The notes below the pieces were generated by a model that searched no databases, was not told the origin of the DNA, and saw nothing but the letters and a program-made list of their open reading frames with translations. Positions 1 through 8,266 of a stretch of DNA of 64,000 nt are shown in pieces. The position numbers and the translations under genes were made by a program. Source of the DNA: Caldilineaceae bacterium (GTDB lineage Bacteria > Chloroflexota > Anaerolineae > Caldilineales > Caldilineaceae); NCBI GenBank assembly GCA_020846635.1, contig JADLDO010000023.1, positions 248,001 to 312,000 on the forward strand, given 5' to 3'. Positions within the stretch are counted from its first letter, which is position 1. Every line of letters begins with the position of its first letter.

Positions 1-14
1 GTGCCTTGCCTAGC

Positions 15-1487
15 TTATGGGCCTCCAAAGGGGCCAGGCTTAGGCGTGATTGAGGGTGTCGGTATCGGTGTTGGTGTTGGCGTGTCAGTTGGATCAACCT
101 CTGGCTCTGTGGTGGCTGGTGGCGGCGTGGGTGTTATGAGAGGCCCAGGGATTTCATCCGCACAGGCAAGAAATTGGGAGCTGGTGCTGACCCACCCCTC
201 TAGGATAGTGCCCGCGACCTGCATCCGCGCCCACTGCCCATCTGCGCTGCTCTCCACAGGTCGTAGCTGCGTTCCTTGCGGCAAGGTGCGGATGATTGGG
301 GAATCCAGGCTCGGCCCCTCACGCTGGTTTAATCCGTTCACAGTCACTTCGCAGCGAGGTACCGGCTGTGTGCAGGTCGTCTGCTGGTTGAGTGACAGCC
401 GGAATACGCCTGTATCATCGTCGTTCGTAGAGCGGGCAACGATGGTATAGCAGCCCACCACAGGCAGTGTGGCGTTGCAGATCCGGCTGTTGAGATTCTG
501 CTCGCTGATGTCATTGTTGAATTTCAACAGCGTACCCCCTGGACCGCGCAGAGCTACCCAGGGATCCTCAGAGCCGGTGACTCCTTCTAGTTGAATGTTA
601 ACGGCTCTCCCTTCCAGGGAGCAGAATGTGTAGAGACATTCGTCGCTGGATGGGGAGAGCTGCGCGGTGATGGTTTCGCCAAAGGCGATCGTGCCGCCAC
701 AGGCAGCACCAGAAGTAGCATCTGAAGCGGTGACTCGCCGCAGCCCATCAGGGTTGTCGACCAACCAGCGCGCAACGGCTGAACCATAGAGTGGCGAGGG
801 GGAGGGGGGTCCTGCAAAGACGGGTTGGCCCAGGCCAATTTGAAGTATCTGGGTCTGATACCCGAGTGGAAGCTCCTGGCTTTGACCGTCGATTGTGACC
901 GTGACCTGTCCCCCAAGGTTGGCGATAACCATCGAGTTCTCACCCGTCATCACAATATAGGCGGCGCTTCTTAGGTCAACTTGCACGCCGTTGACGGTGA
1001 GACGCCCATGTCTTCCGGCTGCGGTGCTTACAACCATACCGGGTGGCGTCTGTGGACAGAGTTCGCTGCCCTCTCCACCCTGGAAGGTGAATTCACTGCT
1101 CGCGGGGTCTTCTGGTATCAATGTCGAATCGCCAAATAAAATAACGGTGAGTAGGCTCTCTTCTCTCCTGATATTGAGCAGCATAAGCACTGCCCCGGCG
1201 AGAGGATCCGTGTCAATGGCTGTAAACGCAGTGACCGGTTGCTGTTCGCCTGGAACACTGAACTCGACATCTGCCGGAATCGCAACCGCCGGTGCATTGC
1301 CATAACAGGCTGAGTTGCTGTCCAGTATGTCACAACTGGCGATGGCCGAGTTCAGCTCGCTAATTACAGGGGTGCAGCTATCGTCTTGGGCAAAAGCGAA
1401 TCGCTCAGGGGGCGCGTTGACAGATGCAAAGAGAGTAAATATCAGCAACAGGAGCCGCTTCGATAGGACAGGTGCTATCCGACGCAT
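15..1487 (-). CDS. Secreted protein with FecR-like, PPC-like and C-terminal SH3b domains
   Basis: About 490 residues from the ATG at 1487. The open frame extends to 1565, but the inner ATG has a GAAGGGA ribosome binding site and begins directly at a signal peptide (RRIAPVLSKRLLLLIFTLFA, cleavage probably after FAFAQ). Residues about 60-230 look FecR-like (VTVTIDGQSQELPLGYQT). About 264-372 resemble a bacterial pre-peptidase C-terminal (PPC) domain with several Cys. About 379-442 are an SH3b domain (NGLNQREGPSLDSPIIRTLP, ending GWVSTSSQFL). The tail is a Pro/Thr-rich stalk. It lies 101 bp behind the CHAT-NTPase gene on the same strand, so co-transcription is likely. No catalytic motif is visible; a cell-wall or surface-binding role is inferred. 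The domain calls are by eye; SH3b is the firmest and FecR the weakest. Confidence 0.7.
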   Translation of the reverse strand: MRRIAPVLSKRLLLLIFTLFASVNAPPERFAFAQDDSCTPVISELNSAIASCDILDSNSACYGNAPAVAIPADVEFSVPGEQQPVTAFTAIDTDPLAGAVLMLLNIRREESLLTVILFGDSTLIPEDPASSEFTFQGGEGSELCPQTPPGMVVSTAAGRHGRLTVNGVQVDLRSAAYIVMTGENSMVIANLGGQVTVTIDGQSQELPLGYQTQILQIGLGQPVFAGPPSPSPLYGSAVARWLVDNPDGLRRVTASDATSGAACGGTIAFGETITAQLSPSSDECLYTFCSLEGRAVNIQLEGVTGSEDPWVALRGPGGTLLKFNNDISEQNLNSRICNATLPVVGCYTIVARSTNDDDTGVFRLSLNQQTTCTQPVPRCEVTVNGLNQREGPSLDSPIIRTLPQGTQLRPVESSADGQWARMQVAGTILEGWVSTSSQFLACADEIPGPLITPTPPPATTEPEVDPTDTPTPTPIPTPSITPKPGPFGGP

Positions 1488-1588
1488 GTCGATCTGATCC
1501 CTTCTGCGCGAGGCGCAACGCTTGTCAAGGCTGGACTGCTGCCCATGCAGGACGAGCCGTGGCACGACTCATACTCAATCGTTTATAC

Positions 1589-4500
1589 TTAGTCGTTCAT
1601 CCGGTGCTGGAGAGACTCCTCTGCAACCAGCCGTAACGCTTCGGGCTCGTTGAGCCACATCCGCCAGACCCGCAGGCTTCCATTTGGATCCACGCTCAAA
1701 AGCCGTGAACCGGTGGGGTTGAGATCATAGAGATCGAGCCCATCTGAGTTCGACATGCGTGCAATTTCGACCGCGGGATCGTTGATGTCACCCCACTGCC
1801 ACACGCTGACTGTGCCATCACCGCTCCACGTCAGGATCAGCCAGCGGGTCATGGGATTGATCGAGGGCTCACGCATGAACCGTCTGAGCAAACTGCCTGC
1901 GAAAGACTCCACCGGCTGGTCGGGCCACTGGCGCGCTTCTACCCATTCAATTCCATTAATCAAAACCAGGTGGCCCAGCACCAGGCGCGATTCGACCCCG
2001 GTTTGGGTGTCAAAAATACGAAAATAGCGTTGGCTTGCAACGGCGACATATTGACCATCCGGGCTAAAGGCGGCTGCCCGCGCATCGGCCCACCCTGCCG
2101 GCCCTGTTCGCATTTCCCCTTTTTCAACATCCCAAAGCGCGACTTTGTGTGTGCCTCTACTGCTGTACCGGGCCAACAGAGAACCCCCGTCGGGGCTCCA
2201 CTCGATTTCCTGGACTGACCAGCCATCCACAGACTCGTTCACCAGGGTACGTGTGAACGGGAGAGTGCCTGCTTGCTGATCCACCTCTTGATAATCCGAG
2301 ATCAGAATCAGCCCGCTCCGGTCCCCGGTCGCCAGCCAATCACCATACTCCTGAGCCGCGGAGATCGCTCGCTGATGTCCGGCCGGTGCGGGCCACTCTT
2401 GGGGAGAACCTGAATCTATACGGTAGAGCCGCGCGCTGCCGGAGTCTTGACCGACCAGCAGACCAGTGTTTAGCCATTTAGCAAATGCAACCGGGCCAGG
2501 AACGGCGAGGGAGGTCTGTGTGCTGAACTCCCAAAGGGTTCCGCCCTTTTCATCCGGGTAGCGGAACACCCATGCTCCGTTCGGAGACCAAGCCGCGGTG
2601 GAACCTCTGCCGGGCTGGGCTCCTGTCCCGGTAAGCTGTGGGGAGCCTTCCCCTCCGGGATCCGGTAGCTGCCAGCGCAGCGCGTTTCCATTCTTATCCG
2701 ACGCCAGAATGATATTGTCACTTAACCAGCGCGCGCTCTTAATCTTCAAGGCCGTTGCTGTACTGGTCGTTCTTGTAATGACTTTGGTGGTTGGCGCAAC
2801 CTCTGTATGCGTAATGATCTCTGTTGTCGTGACGACTTCAGATAAGCGTTGGCTGAAGCCATAGCAGTCGTCCATGCCTTCGCACAGGGGATAGCCTAGA
2901 TCATCAAAGACACGCCACAGGCGGATTGTGCCATCCTGACCGTAGGTAAAGAGATGCTGCCCATCTTCGTGCCAATGCACCCACAGGGGGATATTCTGCA
3001 CGTCGGCATTACTTGGGTTGGTGTGTCCGCGCAAAGTCATGAGCGGTTCGCCGCTGCGCGTATCCCAGACGCGTGCCGTCCCGTCGTTGCTTGAAGTGGC
3101 GAGATAGCGAGATTGGTCATACCAGTCAATGGACTGAATCGGCTCAGTATGCCCCTGGAGATCGAAGATCTGTTTTCCTGTGCGTAGGCTCCAGCCGCGT
3201 ATAATGCCGTCTCCCAGTAAGGTCAATACCCAGGGCTGATCCGGTGAGAATTTTACGTCCTGTAGGTCATCTAGCTCCCTGCCAAATTCGTGAATGGGTC
3301 TATAGTTGCCATCAAGCGGCGGTACAACTGACCAGAGTTGGGCACGATGACCAGGATCGGTTGTCCAGGTGAGGAATTTGGATTCATCGACAAACTCAAT
3401 CCTATATTGGTTGCCGCTTGCTTCACTCTCCAAGAGAAGCGGTTGTGGCTCTTGGGGCTTTGCCAAAGACCAAATCAATGCAGTTGCGTCGGCAAAGGTA
3501 GCGACGAGATGCTCTCCATCTGCTGACCAACCCACGTCATCAATGCTTGCCTGCGGCGGCGTCTCAAGTGGCAGTAAGCGTTGACCGTCCCAGAGTGAAA
3601 AGGCATAAGCCTGGTTCCACACAGCCAGCCACTTGCCATTTGGCGACCAGCGCGTGTCTACTATCGCTCGCGTCGATGTAAAGACATCGCCTCTTTGCAT
3701 CTCTCCAGTTTCATACGACCAGAGCCAGAGAACCTCACCGCGGCAGATGGCAATTTGCTTTCCGCTGGGGCTCCATCTGGCGCAACCAATGAGCTCCCTG
3801 CCTACTGCCTCCGTCTCTGCCTCCCCGTCTGCTGCATCCTTGACCACAAACGTAGGCTCGAAGGATTGTTCCGGCCCCAACCAAACCTGTACAGTTTCTT
3901 CATTCCAGGCGAGGAGGGCATCGTTTTGACCGTTCCATGCGACCCCGGTAATTTTCTTGGGATATTGCGCCAGGGTGATGACTCCATCCCCGGAGAGATC
4001 GTAGGGAATGAGACGTAGCGAATCCTTGCCTGCGGCAATCCATTCCTCTGCGAATGCGACCTGCTCTTCGGTCAAAGGCGGATCTGTGGCAGGCAGGTAG
4101 GCTTGCTCCAGATTCGAGCGCAGCCCTTGATACAAGGCGAATTCCGCTTCCGGCACATAGGGGCGCACATGAGCGGGTGAAGGTAATGCGTCAAGGCTGG
4201 TGGAGATGCTCTTTACAGGGTCCACCTCGAGCAACTGGAGCGCTTCAGTTGACTGTCGCAGCGATTCGGCAACCGCACGCCTGGATTGATTGGCTGCACT
4301 TTGCATGGACGCCAGCAGCGCAAAGCCAACGGCGATGAGGATGACGAAGGCTAAGGCGACGAACGCCCGGCGTATGAAGCGGTTCTGCCGCTGCCGCTTC
4401 TCACGCGCCTTGCGGCTAAGCTCGACAAGTTCCTGCTCCTCGCTGTCCCAGATACGCATGCCATCTCGGCCTGCCTCGACCAAAGCTAAATCGGCGTCTG

Positions 4501-6577
4501 CCAACAGATCGAGGGGAACGCTATCGGCTTTGTTTTGACTCTCATCATGAAGTTTCTGATCGTTACCGTTCTGGTTGCTGCCGTTCTGGTTGCTGCCGTT
4601 TTGGTTGCTGCCATTCTGGTTGAGGCTCTGCTTGTCGTTATCGGTTTTATCGTTGCCATTCTTGCCGTTCCCGTTCTTATGGACGACACGGCTCTCTAGG
4701 ATGCGGCGCGCACGCTGACCGGGGGCGTCGGAAGTTTCATAGCGGGCGCGCACCAGGGGGGCTAGGGTGTCATGGGCCAGCCGCGTTACCGGCTCGCTGC
4801 CGGGTTCACCCTGAGCGGGGTCTGTGAGCAGGTAGAGAGCCTGGCACTGGCGCACCAAATTTGCAATGATTGCTTCTTGGTGATGATAGGCGGCGCGCAA
4901 CTCGGAAGCCGCATGCTGCCCCGCTGTGCCATGCTCCGTGGTGTGGAAAACCAGCAAGTCAAGCGCCAGCCCCGAATCCACCACAGCCGTTTCTATTTGA
5001 CGCAGGCTGTCCAATTGATGGTCGAGAAAGTCATCAAGCCCCAGACCTTCATCCCGCAACCTGTCATACAACTCGCCGTCAAAGTGCGGTGACTCATCGC
5101 TCTGGGCCGTTGCCCGTTCCCAGAGCCTGGTGAGCAGGATTTGCAGGGTGGGGGCCACGGCAGCCTCCTGATCCGCCAGCAGATCATCGGCGATCAGTTC
5201 CGCCAACCCCTCTTCCACGGTCAAGTGATACTGATCTTGCAGGCGCGCTATGCGCGTTGGCCCCATGATCACGTCCAGGATGCCCCGGCGATCCAGCCGC
5301 TTGAGGTAGACCTTTGCATGGGGGAGCTTGGCCTCGGTTAGCTGCTTTTCGATCTCGGCCAGCCATTCCTTGCGAAAACTCAGGAGCAGTTTGCCTTGAG
5401 GCCGCTGCGTCGGGTCGCCAAAGAGCTCTTGCAGCGCCGCGAGAAGCTGCTCCATCTCCTGCGGCAAAGTGGGGTTGGGGCGGGTGCGATATTCCTCTAC
5501 CTGGTCTAGCACGACGAGCAGGGGTTTCTTGGCTTGCGCCTCCACATCCCGCCACCTAAGTTGTGATCCGGTCGAGCGCAGGGGACTCGGCGGCGAGATC
5601 AATGTGCCCAACAGCCCTTTTGCCGGGTCGCGTCGCAGGTAGACGAGGGTATGACTTTGCTCAAGCCTGGGCAGCAGGCCCGCGGCGAGCAGTGAGGATT
5701 TGCCCACCCCGGACTGTCCATAGAAAAGGGTAATCGGTGGGCTGTCGGTTGCGGTGAGGCTGTTGTAGAGCGAGCGAATGTCGTGGCCGCGGCCAAAGAA
5801 GAGTTCGGCATCCTCGCGCCGGTACCAGTCCAGATAGCGGTAGGGGCTGGCAGGCAGCGCCAGTTTGGGCAGAGCGGGCAGGCCAAAGAGCTGGTTATCG
5901 ACCACGGCGGGCAGGTTCCACTGCGCCATCTCCTCGGCCCCCGGTCGTAGATGAAGCGTCCACGGCCAGCGATCCGCCACCTCCGGCTGTGTCCCTACAT
6001 AGTAGAAGTTGCGCGTCTCATTGCCACGGGGAATTTTGACTGCGCCCACAGCCTCAGCAAAGGCGGTACTGATGGCCGAACCGGTGGCGATTGACTGGTA
6101 GAAGCAGGTGGAAAACTCGCTAGCGACCTTGTCATCAATCGCCTGGCTGGTGGCGATTACGACTGAGATGCCCTCATCCAGCAGGTCCTGCACCTGGGGT
6201 TCGGTCGAACAGCCATTGAGGAAGATCACTTCCAGCCCCCGCTGCTGTCCAAAAAATTCGGCGATGCCGACAGCATGGGCAGCGGCTGGTTTGCCGTCCG
6301 CCGTCTCCAACAGTAACTGATAGGCGTTGGCGTGGCCTCCATAATGGAAAAGAGCAATCCTATGACGGTACTTGGGGTCGTAAAAGACCTGTAGCACCTC
6401 GTCCACGGTAGCGTTTTCTTGTACAACGACCTCGCACAGACCACTGGCTTGGGCAGGTTCCAGGGCCGCGCGCAACTGTCGCACCTCCTCGGGCAGGCTG
6501 TGCAAGTAGCCCATAGGGTCGTCCTGGTTGTTCGCGAAGGCCAGGAAGAGAACCGGGATGGAAGATGAGTCAGGCAT
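1589..6577 (-). CDS. CHAT protease - STAND NTPase - transmembrane - WD40 repeat protein
   Basis: 1662 residues. Residues 1-200 are a caspase-like CHAT domain with the catalytic pair visible: His82 in LFHYGGHAN and Cys123 in VIFLNGCSTE. A STAND-type NTPase (nSTAND1-like) follows, introduced by FFGRGHDI, with Walker A GQSGVGKSS at 287-295 and Walker B LLVVLDQVEE at 353-362. Residues about 630-682 are an Asn/Gln/Gly-rich linker. A very basic stretch (KAREKRQRQNRFIRR) precedes one transmembrane helix at about 735-756. From about 870 to the end are many WD40 blades, the clearest being HTEPIQSIDWYDQSRYLATS followed by DGTARVWD. By the positive-inside rule the CHAT and NTPase parts are cytosolic and the WD40 part is outside. 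CHAT-STAND proteins act in bacterial defence and regulated death; that role here is inferred. Confidence 0.88.
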   Translation of the reverse strand: MPDSSSIPVLFLAFANNQDDPMGYLHSLPEEVRQLRAALEPAQASGLCEVVVQENATVDEVLQVFYDPKYRHRIALFHYGGHANAYQLLLETADGKPAAAHAVGIAEFFGQQRGLEVIFLNGCSTEPQVQDLLDEGISVVIATSQAIDDKVASEFSTCFYQSIATGSAISTAFAEAVGAVKIPRGNETRNFYYVGTQPEVADRWPWTLHLRPGAEEMAQWNLPAVVDNQLFGLPALPKLALPASPYRYLDWYRREDAELFFGRGHDIRSLYNSLTATDSPPITLFYGQSGVGKSSLLAAGLLPRLEQSHTLVYLRRDPAKGLLGTLISPPSPLRSTGSQLRWRDVEAQAKKPLLVVLDQVEEYRTRPNPTLPQEMEQLLAALQELFGDPTQRPQGKLLLSFRKEWLAEIEKQLTEAKLPHAKVYLKRLDRRGILDVIMGPTRIARLQDQYHLTVEEGLAELIADDLLADQEAAVAPTLQILLTRLWERATAQSDESPHFDGELYDRLRDEGLGLDDFLDHQLDSLRQIETAVVDSGLALDLLVFHTTEHGTAGQHAASELRAAYHHQEAIIANLVRQCQALYLLTDPAQGEPGSEPVTRLAHDTLAPLVRARYETSDAPGQRARRILESRVVHKNGNGKNGNDKTDNDKQSLNQNGSNQNGSNQNGSNQNGNDQKLHDESQNKADSVPLDLLADADLALVEAGRDGMRIWDSEEQELVELSRKAREKRQRQNRFIRRAFVALAFVILIAVGFALLASMQSAANQSRRAVAESLRQSTEALQLLEVDPVKSISTSLDALPSPAHVRPYVPEAEFALYQGLRSNLEQAYLPATDPPLTEEQVAFAEEWIAAGKDSLRLIPYDLSGDGVITLAQYPKKITGVAWNGQNDALLAWNEETVQVWLGPEQSFEPTFVVKDAADGEAETEAVGRELIGCARWSPSGKQIAICRGEVLWLWSYETGEMQRGDVFTSTRAIVDTRWSPNGKWLAVWNQAYAFSLWDGQRLLPLETPPQASIDDVGWSADGEHLVATFADATALIWSLAKPQEPQPLLLESEASGNQYRIEFVDESKFLTWTTDPGHRAQLWSVVPPLDGNYRPIHEFGRELDDLQDVKFSPDQPWVLTLLGDGIIRGWSLRTGKQIFDLQGHTEPIQSIDWYDQSRYLATSSNDGTARVWDTRSGEPLMTLRGHTNPSNADVQNIPLWVHWHEDGQHLFTYGQDGTIRLWRVFDDLGYPLCEGMDDCYGFSQRLSEVVTTTEIITHTEVAPTTKVITRTTSTATALKIKSARWLSDNIILASDKNGNALRWQLPDPGGEGSPQLTGTGAQPGRGSTAAWSPNGAWVFRYPDEKGGTLWEFSTQTSLAVPGPVAFAKWLNTGLLVGQDSGSARLYRIDSGSPQEWPAPAGHQRAISAAQEYGDWLATGDRSGLILISDYQEVDQQAGTLPFTRTLVNESVDGWSVQEIEWSPDGGSLLARYSSRGTHKVALWDVEKGEMRTGPAGWADARAAAFSPDGQYVAVASQRYFRIFDTQTGVESRLVLGHLVLINGIEWVEARQWPDQPVESFAGSLLRRFMREPSINPMTRWLILTWSGDGTVSVWQWGDINDPAVEIARMSNSDGLDLYDLNPTGSRLLSVDPNGSLRVWRMWLNEPEALRLVAEESLQHRMND
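4566..4625. repeat. 15-bp tandem repeat coding for NQNGS units
   Basis: Four consecutive 15-bp units (consensus ccgttctggttgctg on the plus strand) at 4566-4580, 4581-4595, 4596-4610 and 4611-4625. The first two are identical and the fourth is degenerate. On the minus strand they encode the NQNGS units of the linker between the NTPase and transmembrane helix of the CHAT protein. The unit is a multiple of three, so copy-number change would keep the frame. Confidence 0.9.
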
Positions 6578-6596
6578 AGCGGCCCATCAACAGCAA

Positions 6597-6602
6597 ATTA
6601 TA
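6597..6602 (-). promoter_or_regulatory. Possible -10 element of the CHAT-NTPase gene
   Basis: On the minus strand this reads TATAAT, 20 bp before the ATG at 6577. No good -35 box sits at 16-18 bp. If it is used, the transcript would have a very short leader. Confidence 0.3.
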
Positions 6603-6959
6603 GGCACAATGACACAATGGAGCAGGAAGTTAGGGAAGTGTATATGACCGATCGTTGCGGCGCGCAGGGGATATTACGTTACCGGCTGCAAGATCAGTCT
6701 TATTGATTCCATCGAACTTGGAACGTAACGAGCAGGCTTGGTGCGGAATTGGCGCGGTCGACAGAAGTGAAGGATGCAAGGCGAGACGGAGAAAGGCTCA
6801 GTGTCTGTTGTGCCGACCGGGAATATGCATTGGACTCTCGTACCCATTGGGGTGTGGATGGAAGCCAGTACGGGTATTATACATCGCCTGTGATGTAACT
6901 CAAAGGGTGTATTCAGATTCTCTATCTAGCACTGTACCTCTTGTCTCTACCTTTTTCCG

Positions 6960-6989
6960 TTGACCGATTCCTACCGGAACCGCTAGAGT
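6960..6989 (+). promoter_or_regulatory. Candidate sigma-70-type promoter for the oxidase operon
   Basis: TTGACC at 6960-6965 and TAGAGT at 6984-6989, separated by 18 bp, pointing toward coxB. It would give a leader of about 145 nt. Found by eye only. Confidence 0.35.
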
Positions 6990-7006
6990 AAGAGACCTCT
7001 CCTCTT

Positions 7007-7034
7007 CATTGCTTCCGGTTCATTGCTTCTGGTG
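7007..7034. repeat. 14-bp tandem duplication in coxB leader
   Basis: cattgcttccggtt (7007-7020) is followed directly by cattgcttctggtg (7021-7034), 12 of 14 identical. It lies between the candidate promoter and coxB. It could be a regulator site or a simple slippage duplication. Confidence 0.6.
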
Positions 7035-7140
7035 TAGGGGTTTCATAAGCAGTTTGTCGTTGTAAGCATCTCCATGTTTTCAAATCAGCGCATTCAGCAG
7101 AATCGCGTGCGGCTCCAGCGCACTACAATCGGTATTTGGT

Positions 7141-8151
7141 ATGAGAAATAGAGCAAAAACAACCCATGATTCCGCGGCTGTGTTTGTCGTGGTCGCTATC
7201 ACGCTGCTGCTGGCGGGCTGTGGCAGGGGAGCCTCGGCGCTGAACCCCCAGGGCCCGAACGCGGCGCATATTGCCGACCTCTGGTGGCTTCTCTTGGGCA
7301 TGGGAGGGGTCGTCTTTGTCGGCGTGATGATCTTCTTGCTCTTCGCGCTCTTCCGGCGCAGGCGAGAGGGCCATGCGACCAACAGCATGCTGAAAGGCTC
7401 CCGCATTGTGCTGTATGGCGGTATCGTCATGCCATCGGTCGTTCTGCTGACCGTTTTTGGCTTCACCCTCGTCACGTTGAATGCGCTTTCCATGCCGGAA
7501 ATTCCCGAAGAGGACACGGTTCATATTGTCGGTCATCAGTGGTGGTGGGAAGTTCGCTATCCACACCAGCAGATCATCACAGCCAATGAGATCCATATCC
7601 CTGCCGGACGTCCGGTGCGCGTTGTCCTCAGTTCAGACGATGTCATCCACAGCTTTTGGGTTCCCGAACTTCACGGCAAGCTTGACCTTGTGCCGGGGCA
7701 GACGAATGAGTTTTGGATAGAGGCCGATGAACCTGGCGTCTATTATGGCGCGTGCGCTGAATTCTGTGGGGTGCAGCATGCCAAGATGGCTTTGCTTGTC
7801 ATTGCAGAACCGCGCGAGCAATATGCAGCCTGGCTAGAGGCACAGCGCCAGCCCGCACCCGCGCCTGCCGATGCGCTGGCGTTGCGCGGCCAACAGGTGT
7901 TCTTGGGTTCTACCTGTATCTACTGCCACACGGTTGCCGGAACGCAGGCAACTGGTACGCTGGGGCCGGATCTGACCCACCTTGCCGGTCGCCGCACCCT
8001 GGCATCTGTAACTGTGCCCAACAACCGTGGCAACCTGGGCGGTTGGATCGTCGATCCGCAGCATGTGAAACCGGGTACGCTGATGCCGCCCACCCCGTTA
8101 ACCGGCGGTGACCTACAGGCGCTGCTTGCTTATCTGGAAACGCTTGAATAG
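7141..8151 (+). CDS. coxB: Cytochrome c oxidase subunit II with fused cytochrome c (caa3 type), lipoprotein
   Basis: 336 residues. Subunit II takes electrons through the CuA centre and passes them to subunit I. A lipoprotein signal ends in LLLAGC (Cys27). Two transmembrane helices follow (about 45-71 and 93-114), then the aromatic WWW at 134-136. The CuA ligands are present: His170, Cys205, Glu207, Cys209, His213 and Met216 (YYGACAEFCGVQHAKM). The C-terminus carries a cytochrome c domain with CIYCH at 259-263 and Met315 as likely axial ligand, which marks the caa3 class. No strong ribosome binding site precedes the ATG. It is followed by the subunit I gene. Confidence 0.96.
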   Translation: MRNRAKTTHDSAAVFVVVAITLLLAGCGRGASALNPQGPNAAHIADLWWLLLGMGGVVFVGVMIFLLFALFRRRREGHATNSMLKGSRIVLYGGIVMPSVVLLTVFGFTLVTLNALSMPEIPEEDTVHIVGHQWWWEVRYPHQQIITANEIHIPAGRPVRVVLSSDDVIHSFWVPELHGKLDLVPGQTNEFWIEADEPGVYYGACAEFCGVQHAKMALLVIAEPREQYAAWLEAQRQPAPAPADALALRGQQVFLGSTCIYCHTVAGTQATGTLGPDLTHLAGRRTLASVTVPNNRGNLGGWIVDPQHVKPGTLMPPTPLTGGDLQALLAYLETLE

Positions 8152-8266
8152 TCAATTGGGTAAGAAGCTGTTTCAAAAGGTCGGTGCAGGCGTAGGGGAT
8201 GCCTCTACGAAACAGTCTCTAGGCGCGGCGCACGATGAATTTTCTAGGAGTCTTTTGGGAGATAGC

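Larger units (their letters stand above)
6578..7140. other. Divergent intergenic region between CHAT gene and coxB
   Basis: 563 bp between two divergently read units. It holds the candidate promoters and a 14-bp tandem duplication listed separately. An open frame on the plus strand (6655-6963, TTG start) has no recognisable product and no convincing ribosome site, so it is not called. Confidence 0.6.

Noticed and set aside
1..450. Plus-strand open frame at the left edge, Gly/Val-rich
   Set aside because: It is antisense to the Pro/Thr-rich tail of the secreted SH3b protein; the composition follows from those codons.
6655..6963. 102-codon frame between the CHAT gene and coxB
   Set aside because: TTG start, no ribosome site, no family resemblance, and it runs over probable promoter DNA.
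7080..7596. Two long minus-strand frames opposite coxB
   Set aside because: CoxB is certain from its CuA and haem motifs; these are antisense shadows.
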